A stretch of DNA of 64,000 nt from an uncultured Pseudomonadota bacterium (GTDB taxonomy: Bacteria; Pseudomonadota; Gammaproteobacteria; Methylococcales; Methylomonadaceae), in NCBI GenBank assembly GCA_903928965.1, contig CAIYSZ010000085.1, positions 29,831 to 93,830 on the forward strand, in the 5' to 3' direction. The translations under genes were made by a program, and so were the position numbers. This document shows, piece by piece, positions 39,110-47,981 of this stretch. A model generated the notes under the pieces. That model saw only the letters and a program-made list of their open reading frames with translations, was not told where the DNA came from and searched no databases. Numbering within the stretch: position 1 is the stretch's first letter; each line of letters opens with the position of its first letter.

Positions 39110-40675
39110 TTACAACAAAACCCGCTCCAACAACCCCTCATCCCTGACCGGAGCAACGGTTTCCGCCTCACACCTAGCCACCAACTCCAGCAACTGGCCG
39201 CTCAACATTTCACGCCGCCGCTCCTCCGCCGCCAGCAATTGCTCCACCCTGACCGCCTGCTCCGCCAAAGCCAGCCGCAACCCGCGCCGCAAGCCGGCAA
39301 GCGCCGCTTTTTCCAACGAAGGCTGCAATTTTTTATGCAAAAAATACGGCAGCAACCAGCTCAAACCGATTAACAAGCCAGCATGCACGGCAAAATCCAC
39401 GCCCAAAAACGCTTGGTTTTGCAGGCCGCTCCAAAAGCCGCCATACACCGCATAAGCCACGGCGGCCATGGCCGCCAGAGGCAACAGCGCTTCACACGCG
39501 GCCAGCGCGCGCGCCAGCAGACGCTGGCCGGCGTTGCCGGGATGCAACAAACCTTGCCGGCCGCCGAATTCAATTTGCTTAGGCACGGCTAGCGCCGCCT
39601 GTGTTTTCAACTCCGCCAAACCCGCTCTCAATTCAGCGCCGGCCAAATTACGGCCTTGCGCCAGCGCGTATATTTCATCCACGGCATCGGCAAAGCAATC
39701 GCGCGCCCAGGCGTCCCAGGTCTCAATTTGCGGAATTTGCCCCGGCTGCCCGGCCCAGGCGCGCGCCAATTGGCTTAGCGGCCACGCCATGCCTTGCTCC
39801 AGGCGCGCAATCTGTTGTTGCCAGGCGGATTCAATCTCGGCGCGCAAGGCGGTGAAATCGCCTTGGCGCAACTGCCCGCGCCAGTCGTCCAATAACTCGC
39901 GCAGGCGGCGCGCCCGCTCCCTCGCTTGCAGCCAGGCCAAGGCGGCGGCGTTATTGTGTTCGGCTAAGCGAGGCAAATACTCCAGTAAGCGGTTAAAATC
40001 GTCTCCCTCCGGCTCCAGGCAACTGCAACAAAAAATCAACGGTTGTTGAAACCCCGCCAGCGCCAACTGCCGCTCGAAATCGGCCAATTGCTCCGGAACT
40101 CCTCTATCCCATTGGTTCATGACGAACAGCCAAGCGTGCTTCCAACCCTCCGCCCGTAAAATCCGCCACGATTGGGCGTCGCGGTAACGCTCCGGGCTCA
40201 CCACATAAATCAACACGTCCACGAACGGCAACCAATCAAACACCAATTGCCGATTGGCCGGCTCCACGCTGTCAAAATCGGGCAGGTCCAAACAAACCAG
40301 CGCGCGCAGTTCCTCGCGTTGATGCCGGCGCATCACGGAACGCGCCAAGGGCGCTTTAGCCAGACTAGACTCCAACCCAGCGTCCGCATGCAGGTAAACA
40401 GTCACCTCACGCGAAGTAGGCCGCTCCGCGCCGGCCTTGGCCACCTCCGCCCCGGCCAGCCGATTAAGCAAGGAACTTTTGCCGACTCCGGCGCCGCCGA
40501 TAAACGCCGCCAGCAATGGCCGCGCCGCCTCTGTCAACTCCGGCGGCCGCGCGCCTTGCCCCAACTCCTCCAACAGCGCACTATGCTCGGCGCTTACCCG
40601 CACGTCGCGCCGCTCCGCCGCCTGCGCGGCCCAAGACTTGGCCGCGGCCAACGTCTCAAAAAAATCGTATGCCAT
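39110..40675 (-). CDS. Dynamin-like GTPase with C-terminal membrane hairpin
   Basis: A 521-aa P-loop GTPase. G1 is GGAGVGKSS (60-68), G2 probably the Thr in PTSREVTVY, G3 LDLPDFDSV, and G4 NQWD. A helical region follows, then two hydrophobic segments near residues 395-450 (LAAMAAVAYAVYGGFW and HAGLLIGLSWLLPYFL), then a charged helix. This is the layout of bacterial dynamin-like or YfjP/Era-related membrane GTPases. It overlaps the upstream GTPase gene by 20 bp, so the two are probably made as a pair. Substrate membrane and role unknown. Confidence 0.75.
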   Translation of the reverse strand: MAYDFFETLAAAKSWAAQAAERRDVRVSAEHSALLEELGQGARPPELTEAARPLLAAFIGGAGVGKSSLLNRLAGAEVAKAGAERPTSREVTVYLHADAGLESSLAKAPLARSVMRRHQREELRALVCLDLPDFDSVEPANRQLVFDWLPFVDVLIYVVSPERYRDAQSWRILRAEGWKHAWLFVMNQWDRGVPEQLADFERQLALAGFQQPLIFCCSCLEPEGDDFNRLLEYLPRLAEHNNAAALAWLQARERARRLRELLDDWRGQLRQGDFTALRAEIESAWQQQIARLEQGMAWPLSQLARAWAGQPGQIPQIETWDAWARDCFADAVDEIYALAQGRNLAGAELRAGLAELKTQAALAVPKQIEFGGRQGLLHPGNAGQRLLARALAACEALLPLAAMAAVAYAVYGGFWSGLQNQAFLGVDFAVHAGLLIGLSWLLPYFLHKKLQPSLEKAALAGLRRGLRLALAEQAVRVEQLLAAEERRREMLSGQLLELVARCEAETVAPVRDEGLLERVLL

Positions 40676-42386
40676 GCTTTTTCTCGTTCAGTTTCGCTTC
40701 CGCCTGCCGGCAAACCGCCAGCGGAATATTAAACCGGTTGCCCGCCTCGGTATGCTTGGGCGCATCGTACAACAAAGCCTGCAAGCCGTCGGCAAACAGG
40801 GTTTGCACCGCCGCCAGTTGCCGCGCCTTCAACTCCGCTTCCACCCTGGCCATATGACCGCCAATGGCGCTTTCAGCGATTAGCGAAGTCGCGGTCAACA
40901 TCATCGGGGCCAACACCAAATCATGCACCCCAATGCCGCCGGCCTGCAAAGCCAACATCAAGGCCGCCGTATCCGCCGCCGCGCGCGTGGCGCGTATGCT
41001 GTTCAACAACAACGGTTGCTCTTGCAATTTCACGTACAAGCGGTCCGCCGCCGACGCCACGTCCACCTGAAATTCCCGCAAATACACCGTCACCGCCTGC
41101 TCATGGGCCTGCAATATCGCCTCCCTGCGCCCGCGCAGGCCGGCGGCCGCGTCGCGCCAAAATCCGCCGCCGCCGCTCTCCTGCCTGTCCCACAAGCGGT
41201 CGGCCAATTGCAGCAATACTTGCTCGCCCGCTTGCCGCAACACCACCTCCTCCTGCCCGAACAGCGGCGTCCCTTCCTGTCCCAGCCGCCGCAACTGGCG
41301 TATAGGCCAGGTCAGCGCGCGGCGGGTTTGCGCCGCCAGCTTGGCCACCACCGGCAACTCCAGCAAATGCAGCAATTTTATAATCGCCTGCTGAAACGTT
41401 TGGTAATGATGCGGGTGATTCAAATAATCGCGTTGATAGCGCCGCAGCCCCTCCGCCGCGCAAGCATCCACCAGCAAGCGCCATTCATGCTCCGCCTGAT
41501 GCTCGGCGTACACCGGAGCCAGCCAAGCCTCCCAATGCTGTTGCAACCATTGCCGTTGCCGTTCCGCGTGACCGCCGCGCGCGGCTTTGCCGGCCAATTG
41601 CGGCAACGCTTTGGCGTATTCCGCCGGCCATTCCTGCTGCAACGGCGGTTTCTTGAACATCAGCGGCACAATCTCGGGCGGCTGATCGACGCGGTGGTCC
41701 CGCCATTTTTGCCCCAACGAGGCGATCAGCGTCTCCTTGCAATCCTCCGACAGCTTGTTCAAGCAAATCAAGGTCGGCTGCCGGAACCCGGCAATGGCCT
41801 GCATCACCCGCCACACCGACAAATCGGCGTATTTTTCCTTGCTGACCACCAGCACGATCACATCCGCCAACGCAATCGCCCGCAACAAACCTTCTTGATA
41901 CTCCAACGCGTCTATCGAATCAAAATCCGGCGTGTCCCACAGCACCGCCGCGGGCAGCCACGGCGAACGCTCAGGACACTCGCTCAAACTGAAACTAGCC
42001 AATTGCTCGCGATTCAAGCGCTCTTCGGGGAGTGCTTGAAATTTTGCGAAATATTGCGGAATCCCGGTATACTCTTCGCGATTTACAGCGTGGGCGTACC
42101 CATGCGGATGCACCGTGTACCCCGCCAGCGGGCTAACCCCCGCCATATCGGCGCGCAACAGCCGGTTAACCACCGAACTCTTGCCCGCCTGCGTGGGGCC
42201 TATGACCGCAATTTGCAACGCCGTTCGCGGATGCGTACGCAATAACAAGCCCTTGCGCGCAAAAGCCTCGGCCAGCAACAACTGTTCGATATGTTTTTGA
42301 TACGCCGGGCGTTGCGGGTGATGGTTTTCCATGCGCCGCAGCACGGCCTGATAGCGCTGTTTAAGGAGTTGGATAAATTCCAGCAT
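40656..42386 (-). CDS. Dynamin-like GTPase, partner of the downstream GTPase
   Basis: A 576-aa protein. The ATG at 42386 begins a sensible N-terminus; a GTG at 42446 would add 20 hydrophobic residues, and neither has a strong ribosome binding site. G1 is GPTQAGKSS (63-71), G3 WDTPDFDSI, G4 NKLS (Asp replaced). A long helical middle carries Trp/Arg/Gln-rich segments. A hydrophobic stretch near residues 500-540 (AALMLALQAGGIGVHDLVLA) suggests membrane insertion. Sequence similarity to the partner lies mainly in the G domain. Such tandem pairs are known for bacterial dynamins and LeoABC-like systems. Confidence 0.75.
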   Translation of the reverse strand: MLEFIQLLKQRYQAVLRRMENHHPQRPAYQKHIEQLLLAEAFARKGLLLRTHPRTALQIAVIGPTQAGKSSVVNRLLRADMAGVSPLAGYTVHPHGYAHAVNREEYTGIPQYFAKFQALPEERLNREQLASFSLSECPERSPWLPAAVLWDTPDFDSIDALEYQEGLLRAIALADVIVLVVSKEKYADLSVWRVMQAIAGFRQPTLICLNKLSEDCKETLIASLGQKWRDHRVDQPPEIVPLMFKKPPLQQEWPAEYAKALPQLAGKAARGGHAERQRQWLQQHWEAWLAPVYAEHQAEHEWRLLVDACAAEGLRRYQRDYLNHPHHYQTFQQAIIKLLHLLELPVVAKLAAQTRRALTWPIRQLRRLGQEGTPLFGQEEVVLRQAGEQVLLQLADRLWDRQESGGGGFWRDAAAGLRGRREAILQAHEQAVTVYLREFQVDVASAADRLYVKLQEQPLLLNSIRATRAAADTAALMLALQAGGIGVHDLVLAPMMLTATSLIAESAIGGHMARVEAELKARQLAAVQTLFADGLQALLYDAPKHTEAGNRFNIPLAVCRQAEAKLNEKKHGIRFF

Positions 42387-42496
42387 GACAAAAGGGCTTA
42401 GGTTTATAATTACTGAGTAAAACAGTTTGTTTACCCGAACTTCCACATTATAAATATAAAATTCGGGCTTGTTTATCTTGCCGAGGGGATTGCATT

Positions 42497-42931
42497 ATGA
42501 GAAAAACCACCGCAGTTCTAGTATTCAGCGCCCTAGCGCTTTTAGCAGGCTGCAATAAAAGCCACCAAATCAACGGCAGCACGTTGAAAACGGTCAACCG
42601 TTCGATCAATTCCATCAAGGAACGGCTGCCGCTGGATCAGCGCATTGAATTTGAAGTATCTTTCTGGAGTCTACGCGACGACATCCGCAACAACAAGGAA
42701 TTTCTGGAAACCATAGACGGCAAAACGCCGGAGCAGTTAATCGAAATCGGCAAGGAAATCTTCGCCAAACGTAAGGCGTCCGGCAATCCGGAATACCGGC
42801 AATACGAAAATTGGGACCAAATGATCGCTCAATACACCCAGGAACGGCTGGATCAAAACCGCAAAATTAAATCAGACGAGCGCGACAAAACCAATCCGCA
42901 CAGCATCACCTACAAATTAAACTCCATGTAA
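42497..42931 (+). CDS. Lipoprotein of DUF6694 type
   Basis: A 144-aa lipoprotein: signal peptide with lipobox LLAGC (Cys19). The mature part is helical and charged, with motifs INGSTLKTVNRSINSIKERL and FEVSFWSLRDDI, similar to the DUF6694 lipoprotein family as I remember it. Function unknown. It is divergent from the GTPase pair and convergent with the GQ-repeat lipoprotein. Confidence 0.75.
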   Translation: MRKTTAVLVFSALALLAGCNKSHQINGSTLKTVNRSINSIKERLPLDQRIEFEVSFWSLRDDIRNNKEFLETIDGKTPEQLIEIGKEIFAKRKASGNPEYRQYENWDQMIAQYTQERLDQNRKIKSDERDKTNPHSITYKLNSM

Positions 42932-42949
42932 CAGCGCTTGGCGGCAACG

Positions 42950-42983
42950 TTTGCCGGCGGGCGCATACCGGCCCGCCGGCAAA
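42950..42983. terminator. Hairpin between two convergent lipoprotein genes
   Basis: A perfect 13-bp stem (TTTGCCGGCGGGC / GCCCGCCGGCAAA) with an 8-nt loop, 19 bp after one stop and 16 bp before the other. Likely bidirectional terminator despite the lack of a long T-run. Confidence 0.6.
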
Positions 42984-42998
42984 TTGCCATGCCTAAAA

Positions 42999-43316
42999 TT
43001 ATTGCTTGATAGACTGATAACCCTCTTCACTATCACGCATCATTTTTTGGCCGTCATTGATTAATTGTTGGCCCTGATCAATTTGCGCTTGGCCTTGGCG
43101 TTGCAAAGCCTGACCCTTATCCACCATTTGCTTGCCCTCTTGCCAACGGCTGCTCAACTGAGCAATGCCTTGGCTGTCGCGCAACATTTGATCGCCGGAA
43201 ATGACCTTGGAAGCCGCCGAAGTTGGCGGCGGCGGCGGGTTGGATGAGCACGCGCCCAACAAAACGGCGCAAGACAAGGCGGCAAAACCGTGGTTTACAT
43301 ATTTAACATTCCGCAT
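42999..43316 (-). CDS. Lipoprotein with heptad GQ repeats
   Basis: A 105-aa lipoprotein. Start at the ATG at 43316, with GGGAGA 7 nt upstream. Lipobox LLGAC (Cys23), then a proline run. Glycines at residues 61, 68, 75, 82 and 89 give a strict seven-residue repeat, mostly G-Q-x-x-(I/L/M)-x-x, predicted to be a single long helix or coiled coil with a glycine stripe. Similar glycine-heptad helices are used for packing or peptidoglycan-associated spacing. Family not named. Confidence 0.7.
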   Translation of the reverse strand: MRNVKYVNHGFAALSCAVLLGACSSNPPPPPTSAASKVISGDQMLRDSQGIAQLSSRWQEGKQMVDKGQALQRQGQAQIDQGQQLINDGQKMMRDSEEGYQSIKQ

Positions 43317-43485
43317 GCAAAAATCTCCCAAAATAAACAGGTAAAATACCGGTAACCGCATAAACAAACCGGTCGCGCCGCCTATTATAATATCAATCGC
43401 CGCCGGCGGCGCGGCCCCGCTTTTGTATACCGAAAAAGCTTGGTGTATGATGCAAGGTTAAAGTTGAAAATCATCGAACACCGCC

Positions 43486-46400
43486 ATGAGAATATTGAAC
43501 ATCAGTTTCAAAAACATCAACTCGCTTGCCGGCCCCGGCCGCGTCGACTTCGCCGCCGGCGCGATTGCCGACAGCGGCGTATTCGCCATCACCGGCCCCA
43601 ACGGCGCCGGCAAAACCAGCATCCTCGACATCATCACCCTCGGCCTGTACGGCGAAACCTTCCGCTTTCACAAACCGGCCGACCATATCATCACTCAGCA
43701 TGCCGAAGACAGCCTGGCGCAAGTAGAATTCAGCCTCAACGGCCAACATTACCGCGCCAGCTGGAGCGCCAACCGGCAAACCGGCAACCAACCGGACATG
43801 CGCCTAGGCCTATTACGCGACGGCGAAGAAGAAACGCTAGCGGAAACCCCCAAGCAAACCCGCGATTACATTCAACAACTGATAGGCCTGGATTTTCCCA
43901 AATTCTGCAAATCCATTGTATTGCCGCAAGGCGACAGCGCCGCCTTTCTCAACGCCCTGGACAGCGAGCGCCTGGAGATTCTGGAAAAAATCAGCGGCGG
44001 CGATTACTACCAAACCTATAGCCAAGAAATTATAGACCGCCACCGCCAACTCGCCGATCAAACCGCGGCGCTGCAAGCCGAAATTGACATGATCCCGCTG
44101 CTCGACCCGCCGGCGTTGGAAGCCAGCCAACATGACTTGCTGGACTACCAGGAACTGGGCGCGGAACTAGGCCAAGAACAACAACAGGTGCAACAACAAA
44201 TTCTGGCGCACCACCATTTATCCGAACTACAAGCCCAACGCCAGCAACTTGGCGCGCAACGCGACGAATTGCAAACCAAACTCCTGACATTGGAACAGGA
44301 TTTACAGCGCGCCGCCGCCGCCCCCGAACCGGAACAATTCGCCGGCCATTTGCGGGTATTGGACAACTACCAGGCCGAACTGGCCGTCAACCGCGGCCAA
44401 CTGCACAACCTAAACAGCGAACTGGCCCAATTGCAACAACAATTGCCCAATTTCGCCGAACTGCCGCCACCCGGCCCGCAAGCCGACCTCGGCAGTCAAA
44501 AACAACTCATCGGCAACCTGAAACTCAAAAACAGCGAAATCCAACGCGAACTGCCACGCGAGTTGGAGCTCTCGCAACTGATTACCCAACAATTGCGCGA
44601 GAAGGAAGCCCATTTACAAGAAGTGGAATCGTGGCTGCGGCAATATGCCGGCGACGCGGCGCTGGTAGACCAATTTCCGGATTTAGCGCAACTACGCAAT
44701 CTAAGAAACGAAATCGCCGCCCGCGCCAACGGACAAAAGGAACAAAGCGCCTGGGCCAAAAAAAATCTAACCGCGCGCCAAAAAAGCCTCACCGACATTG
44801 CCCAAGCCGAACAGCGCATTGAGGAACTCAAGCAACTGATTGAAACCGAGCAAGAAAACTTGCTCACCCAAGGCCAAGGCAAAAGCACGGATCAATTGCG
44901 TGAACTGTTGCAAGAACAGCAAACCCGGATCAAGGACATCCAACAATTAAACGACCTGGCCGCAACCATCCAACGCGTCAGCGGCAAAAAAACCGGCTTG
45001 GGGCTTTTCGGCGGCGGCAAAGTCGAACTACCGCCAGACATTAACGCGCTGCAAGCGCGGGTCGACGCCCTGAGTCTGGAGCTTGAGAAAGAAGAAAACA
45101 TCGCCAACGCCCTGGAGCTTGCGATTACCAACGAAAACCTGGTGCAAAAACTGCAAGCCTACCGCAACCAATTGATCAGCGGCAAACCCTGCTATCTGTG
45201 CGGCTCTACCCAACACCCCTACGCTCTTAAACCGCCGGTCGCCAATGACTCCAAAAAAGCCCTGGCCGACCAGCGCGCCCGGCTGCAAGTCGTTCGCGGC
45301 ACGCTGGGCAACGCGCAAAAACAACTAGCCGCCGCGCAAAAACAAAGCGCCCACCTGAGCGCCAAGCAAAAATTCCTGCAAGACAAACACAACCAATGGA
45401 CTCTGCTGGCCAACCGTTTGCAAGTCGCGCACCAAGGTTTCAGCATTGAGCAGCTGGAACAGCATAAAAAGCTCTATATGGCCGAACTCGCGGAAGAAGT
45501 CAAAATCAAGGACATCCTGGACGCAATACAGGAAACGCAAAAAAACATCGCCAAGGCAAAAGACGAAATCACCGCCAAACAAAACGCGCTGCCTGCCCTG
45601 CGCCTGATCAAAAACCAGCTCGATGCGGTTTGGGAGGAACGCGGCCCGGAAATCACCGCCCAGGAAGAACAATACTTAAGCCTGCAAACGCGGGAAAAAG
45701 AACTTAGCGCGCAAATCGAGCAACAACTGGCGAAACTGGGCGAAAAAATGCCGGCGAAAGGCAAGGAAAACCCGGTTTACGACCGCCTGAACGCCCGCCG
45801 CCAAGACTATCAAATCAACAACCTGCGTCTCACCGGCCTGCGCGATGAAATCGCCGACTTGCGGCAAAAACTACAACAATGCCAGCATAGCATCCAACAC
45901 TACCAACAACAACAAACTGAACTGCTCAACATCATGCAGCGCGAGGAAAATCTCGGCCTGCAACTAGCGATCATTGAAAAACAAAAACTCATCGCCGAGC
46001 GCGAACAACGAATACGCGATCAAGAACAAAACCTAGCCTCCCTGCAAACCCTGATTGCGCAAAAAATCGCCGAATACGGACTCGGCACCACGCAAGAATT
46101 GCAGCGCCTATTGAAACTGCGCGAACAAACGCCGGAGCTGCTGGCCGAGCAAGCCCAAAACCAGCAACAACTGGCCAGGCTGAACAACCGCCTGCAAACC
46201 CTGGACGCGGAAATCGGCATCCTAGCCGGCCAAATTGACTTTAGCGTCGAAGAAGCGGAATTGCAAACCCTGCATAAACTGCTGGAAGAAAAAATCGACA
46301 TCGCCGAACAAGAAACCCGCGCCCTGCAAACCATCTTGCAAAAACAGCAAAACTATCAACGGCAGCGCCAAAAATTAGAATCAGAACGGCAAGCGCTGCA

Positions 46401-46920
46401 AGTCCGCCTGCTAGAAGCCGCCGCCGCCGTCGAGGAACTCAGCGATGACCCGCTGATTCAACGCCAAAAATCCCGCCGTTTATTGCTAGACCGCATGCTG
46501 GCGGGTGCCAACCGGCGTTTGGCCGACATCAACCCGCGCTACGCGCTGCACGGCCAAATTGATGGCAACGAAAACGGACTCGCCCTGCATATTGAAGACC
46601 GGCACACCCAAAGCCTGCGCCCGCCGAAAACCCTGTCCGGCGGCGAAAGCTTCGTCCTCAGCCTGTGCCTGGCGCTGGCGCTGGCCGACCTGGCCAACAG
46701 CCATGGTCAAGCCATTGAATCCTTGTTCATAGACGAAGGCTTCGCCAGCCTAGACGCCGAATCCTTGAACAAAGTCATTGAAACCTTAAAAAAACTGAAA
46801 CTGCAAAACAAAACCGTGGGCGTGATCTCGCACGTGGAAAAAGTCGATCTCAGCATCCGCCCGCAAATCGAACTCAGCAAAACCGCCGACGGCCATAGCC
46901 GATTACGCTGGGTGGCCTGA
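43486..46920 (+). CDS. sbcC: SbcC-type exonuclease ATPase subunit
   Basis: A 1144-aa SMC-like ATPase, the Rad50 homologue that works with the SbcD nuclease on hairpins and blocked DNA ends. Walker A is GPNGAGKTSI near 37-46. Two very long coiled coils flank a zinc hook CYLCGS near residue 567. The signature LSGGESFVLSL and Walker B LFIDEGFASLD lie near 1050-1090. The length is that of E. coli SbcC (about 1050). sbcD, usually directly upstream, is absent here; the upstream neighbour is a lipoprotein gene on the other strand. Confidence 0.93.
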   Translation: MRILNISFKNINSLAGPGRVDFAAGAIADSGVFAITGPNGAGKTSILDIITLGLYGETFRFHKPADHIITQHAEDSLAQVEFSLNGQHYRASWSANRQTGNQPDMRLGLLRDGEEETLAETPKQTRDYIQQLIGLDFPKFCKSIVLPQGDSAAFLNALDSERLEILEKISGGDYYQTYSQEIIDRHRQLADQTAALQAEIDMIPLLDPPALEASQHDLLDYQELGAELGQEQQQVQQQILAHHHLSELQAQRQQLGAQRDELQTKLLTLEQDLQRAAAAPEPEQFAGHLRVLDNYQAELAVNRGQLHNLNSELAQLQQQLPNFAELPPPGPQADLGSQKQLIGNLKLKNSEIQRELPRELELSQLITQQLREKEAHLQEVESWLRQYAGDAALVDQFPDLAQLRNLRNEIAARANGQKEQSAWAKKNLTARQKSLTDIAQAEQRIEELKQLIETEQENLLTQGQGKSTDQLRELLQEQQTRIKDIQQLNDLAATIQRVSGKKTGLGLFGGGKVELPPDINALQARVDALSLELEKEENIANALELAITNENLVQKLQAYRNQLISGKPCYLCGSTQHPYALKPPVANDSKKALADQRARLQVVRGTLGNAQKQLAAAQKQSAHLSAKQKFLQDKHNQWTLLANRLQVAHQGFSIEQLEQHKKLYMAELAEEVKIKDILDAIQETQKNIAKAKDEITAKQNALPALRLIKNQLDAVWEERGPEITAQEEQYLSLQTREKELSAQIEQQLAKLGEKMPAKGKENPVYDRLNARRQDYQINNLRLTGLRDEIADLRQKLQQCQHSIQHYQQQQTELLNIMQREENLGLQLAIIEKQKLIAEREQRIRDQEQNLASLQTLIAQKIAEYGLGTTQELQRLLKLREQTPELLAEQAQNQQQLARLNNRLQTLDAEIGILAGQIDFSVEEAELQTLHKLLEEKIDIAEQETRALQTILQKQQNYQRQRQKLESERQALQVRLLEAAAAVEELSDDPLIQRQKSRRLLLDRMLAGANRRLADINPRYALHGQIDGNENGLALHIEDRHTQSLRPPKTLSGGESFVLSLCLALALADLANSHGQAIESLFIDEGFASLDAESLNKVIETLKKLKLQNKTVGVISHVEKVDLSIRPQIELSKTADGHSRLRWVA

Positions 46921-46998
46921 TCTTGCGGCCCGGATAGCGGGAACAAAACGCCGCCCGGCGCTCAAAAATTGTTTAACCACTTTATTTGGAGCAAGCCC

Positions 46999-47130
46999 AT
47001 GAGCATCGCAATCATCACCGGCGGCAGCCGCGGACTCGGCAAAAACATGGCCCGGCATCTGGCCGCCCACGGTACGGACGTGCTGATAACCTACCACGTC
47101 AACCTAGCCGAAGCCGAAAAGGCGACTTAA
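46999..47130 (+). pseudogene. Truncated short-chain dehydrogenase/reductase (N-terminal 43 codons)
   Basis: The ATG follows TTTGGAGCAAGCCC. The 43-aa product begins with a perfect Rossmann motif TGGSRGLG (residues 7-14) and continues ARHLAAHGTDVLITYHVNL before a TAA. A full SDR has about 250 residues. The rest is missing and replaced at the junction by the 189-aa gene on the other strand, so this is an interrupted gene. Confidence 0.75.
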
Positions 47131-47700
47131 TTACCCCAAATGCCCCGCCTCGAATACCCCGTCGGATACCTTGTAGAACTCGATGGTACAGGTATTCACC
47201 GGGCCGGTGATATGTCCAGCTCCATTCGCCGTCTTGATGCATGGCTTGGAGAATTCGATTGAGATTTTCGCCTTCGTATCAGTATTCCAAGGGTGATACA
47301 CGAGCGCGTTCGCCAGTTCGGCAAGAACAGTATCCAGAGGCAGTAAGCTAAGAAAAATAGCGGTATTCGCCATCTTGGTAAGATCGGCGTTGTACTTCAT
47401 GGCATCGGCGTACTTGTTCCCGCGGGATATGCCCCCAGACTTCGCTCCGGGATTCGGGTTATCGGCCTTAGACCCGCCCTTGTCGGCCCGATGCCAAACA
47501 CGCTTGGATAATTTATCGTCGTCGGCCTGCCCAGTCTTGGAAGTTGGGTCGAGAATGTGTTTGAATGCAAATCGAATATCACCGTGGGTTCCAGGCCCGG
47601 CCAGTTTGATCGACACCACTTTGCCGTTCACGGCCTTAACCCCGGTAAAAGTCTGGTCGGCGGCTAGATGCCCACTAGTATCTCGTTTCAATGCAGCCAT
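47131..47700 (-). CDS. Unknown 189-aa protein inserted after an SDR fragment
   Basis: Start ATG at 47700 with a strong AAAGGAG 8 nt upstream. The protein is soluble, without signal peptide. It has an N-terminal beta region (ADQTFTGVKAVNGKVVSIKL), a hydrophilic linker rich in Lys/Gly/Asn, a hydrophobic helix (MANTAIFLSLLPLDTVLAEL) and a C-terminal beta region with NTCTIEFYKVSDG. I recognise no family. Its stop abuts the truncated SDR stop, and its position suggests it arrived with the event that cut the SDR. Confidence 0.6.
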   Translation of the reverse strand: MAALKRDTSGHLAADQTFTGVKAVNGKVVSIKLAGPGTHGDIRFAFKHILDPTSKTGQADDDKLSKRVWHRADKGGSKADNPNPGAKSGGISRGNKYADAMKYNADLTKMANTAIFLSLLPLDTVLAELANALVYHPWNTDTKAKISIEFSKPCIKTANGAGHITGPVNTCTIEFYKVSDGVFEAGHLG

Positions 47701-47883
47701 CGTACTCACTCCTTTCAAATTTGATTTGTCTTAAGCCGCCAAGCGATGAACCCAGGCGCGCACAAGCATTACCGTAACCGCTACCCGGTTACGTTGCGGC
47801 ATTTTACACAAATAATCATTAGGCCGCGTAACCACGCAAGAAAAAGAAAGAAAAAGAAAAGTTTTACCCGGCCAGACGCCTAA
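47701..47883. other. Spacer left of the MITE
   Basis: 180 bp with no gene. It includes a purine run (GAAAAAGAAAGAAAAAGAAA at about 47839) and an inverted repeat GTAACCG...CGGTTAC at about 47770-47792. The CTAA at 47880-47883 is the left target duplication of the adjacent MITE. Confidence 0.4.
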
Positions 47884-47981
47884 GGAACCTCTGATTAATT
47901 TGTTTCTTTATATTTTATTATAAATTCAATCAATAGCTTACATGTATAGGCTTATGAAAAATTGATTTAATCAGAGGTTCC
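47884..47981. mobile_element. 98-bp MITE of IS5 type (copy 1)
   Basis: Terminal inverted repeats GGAACCTCTGATTAA (47884-47898) and its complement TTAATCAGAGGTTCC (47967-47981) flank an AT-rich core with no coding capacity. It is bracketed by CTAA direct repeats (47880-47883 and 47982-47985), the 4-bp YTAR-type target duplication made by IS5-family transposases. Reversed, its core matches the second copy at 54497-54686 (GTAAGCTATTGATT and TATAAAGAAAC tracts), so it is a shorter derivative of the same family. Confidence 0.85.

Noticed and set aside
40923..42245. 440-codon plus-strand frame opposite the second GTPase
   Set aside because: Shadow frame; composition (Gln/Arg/Pro/His) is typical of antisense reading of GC-rich genes.
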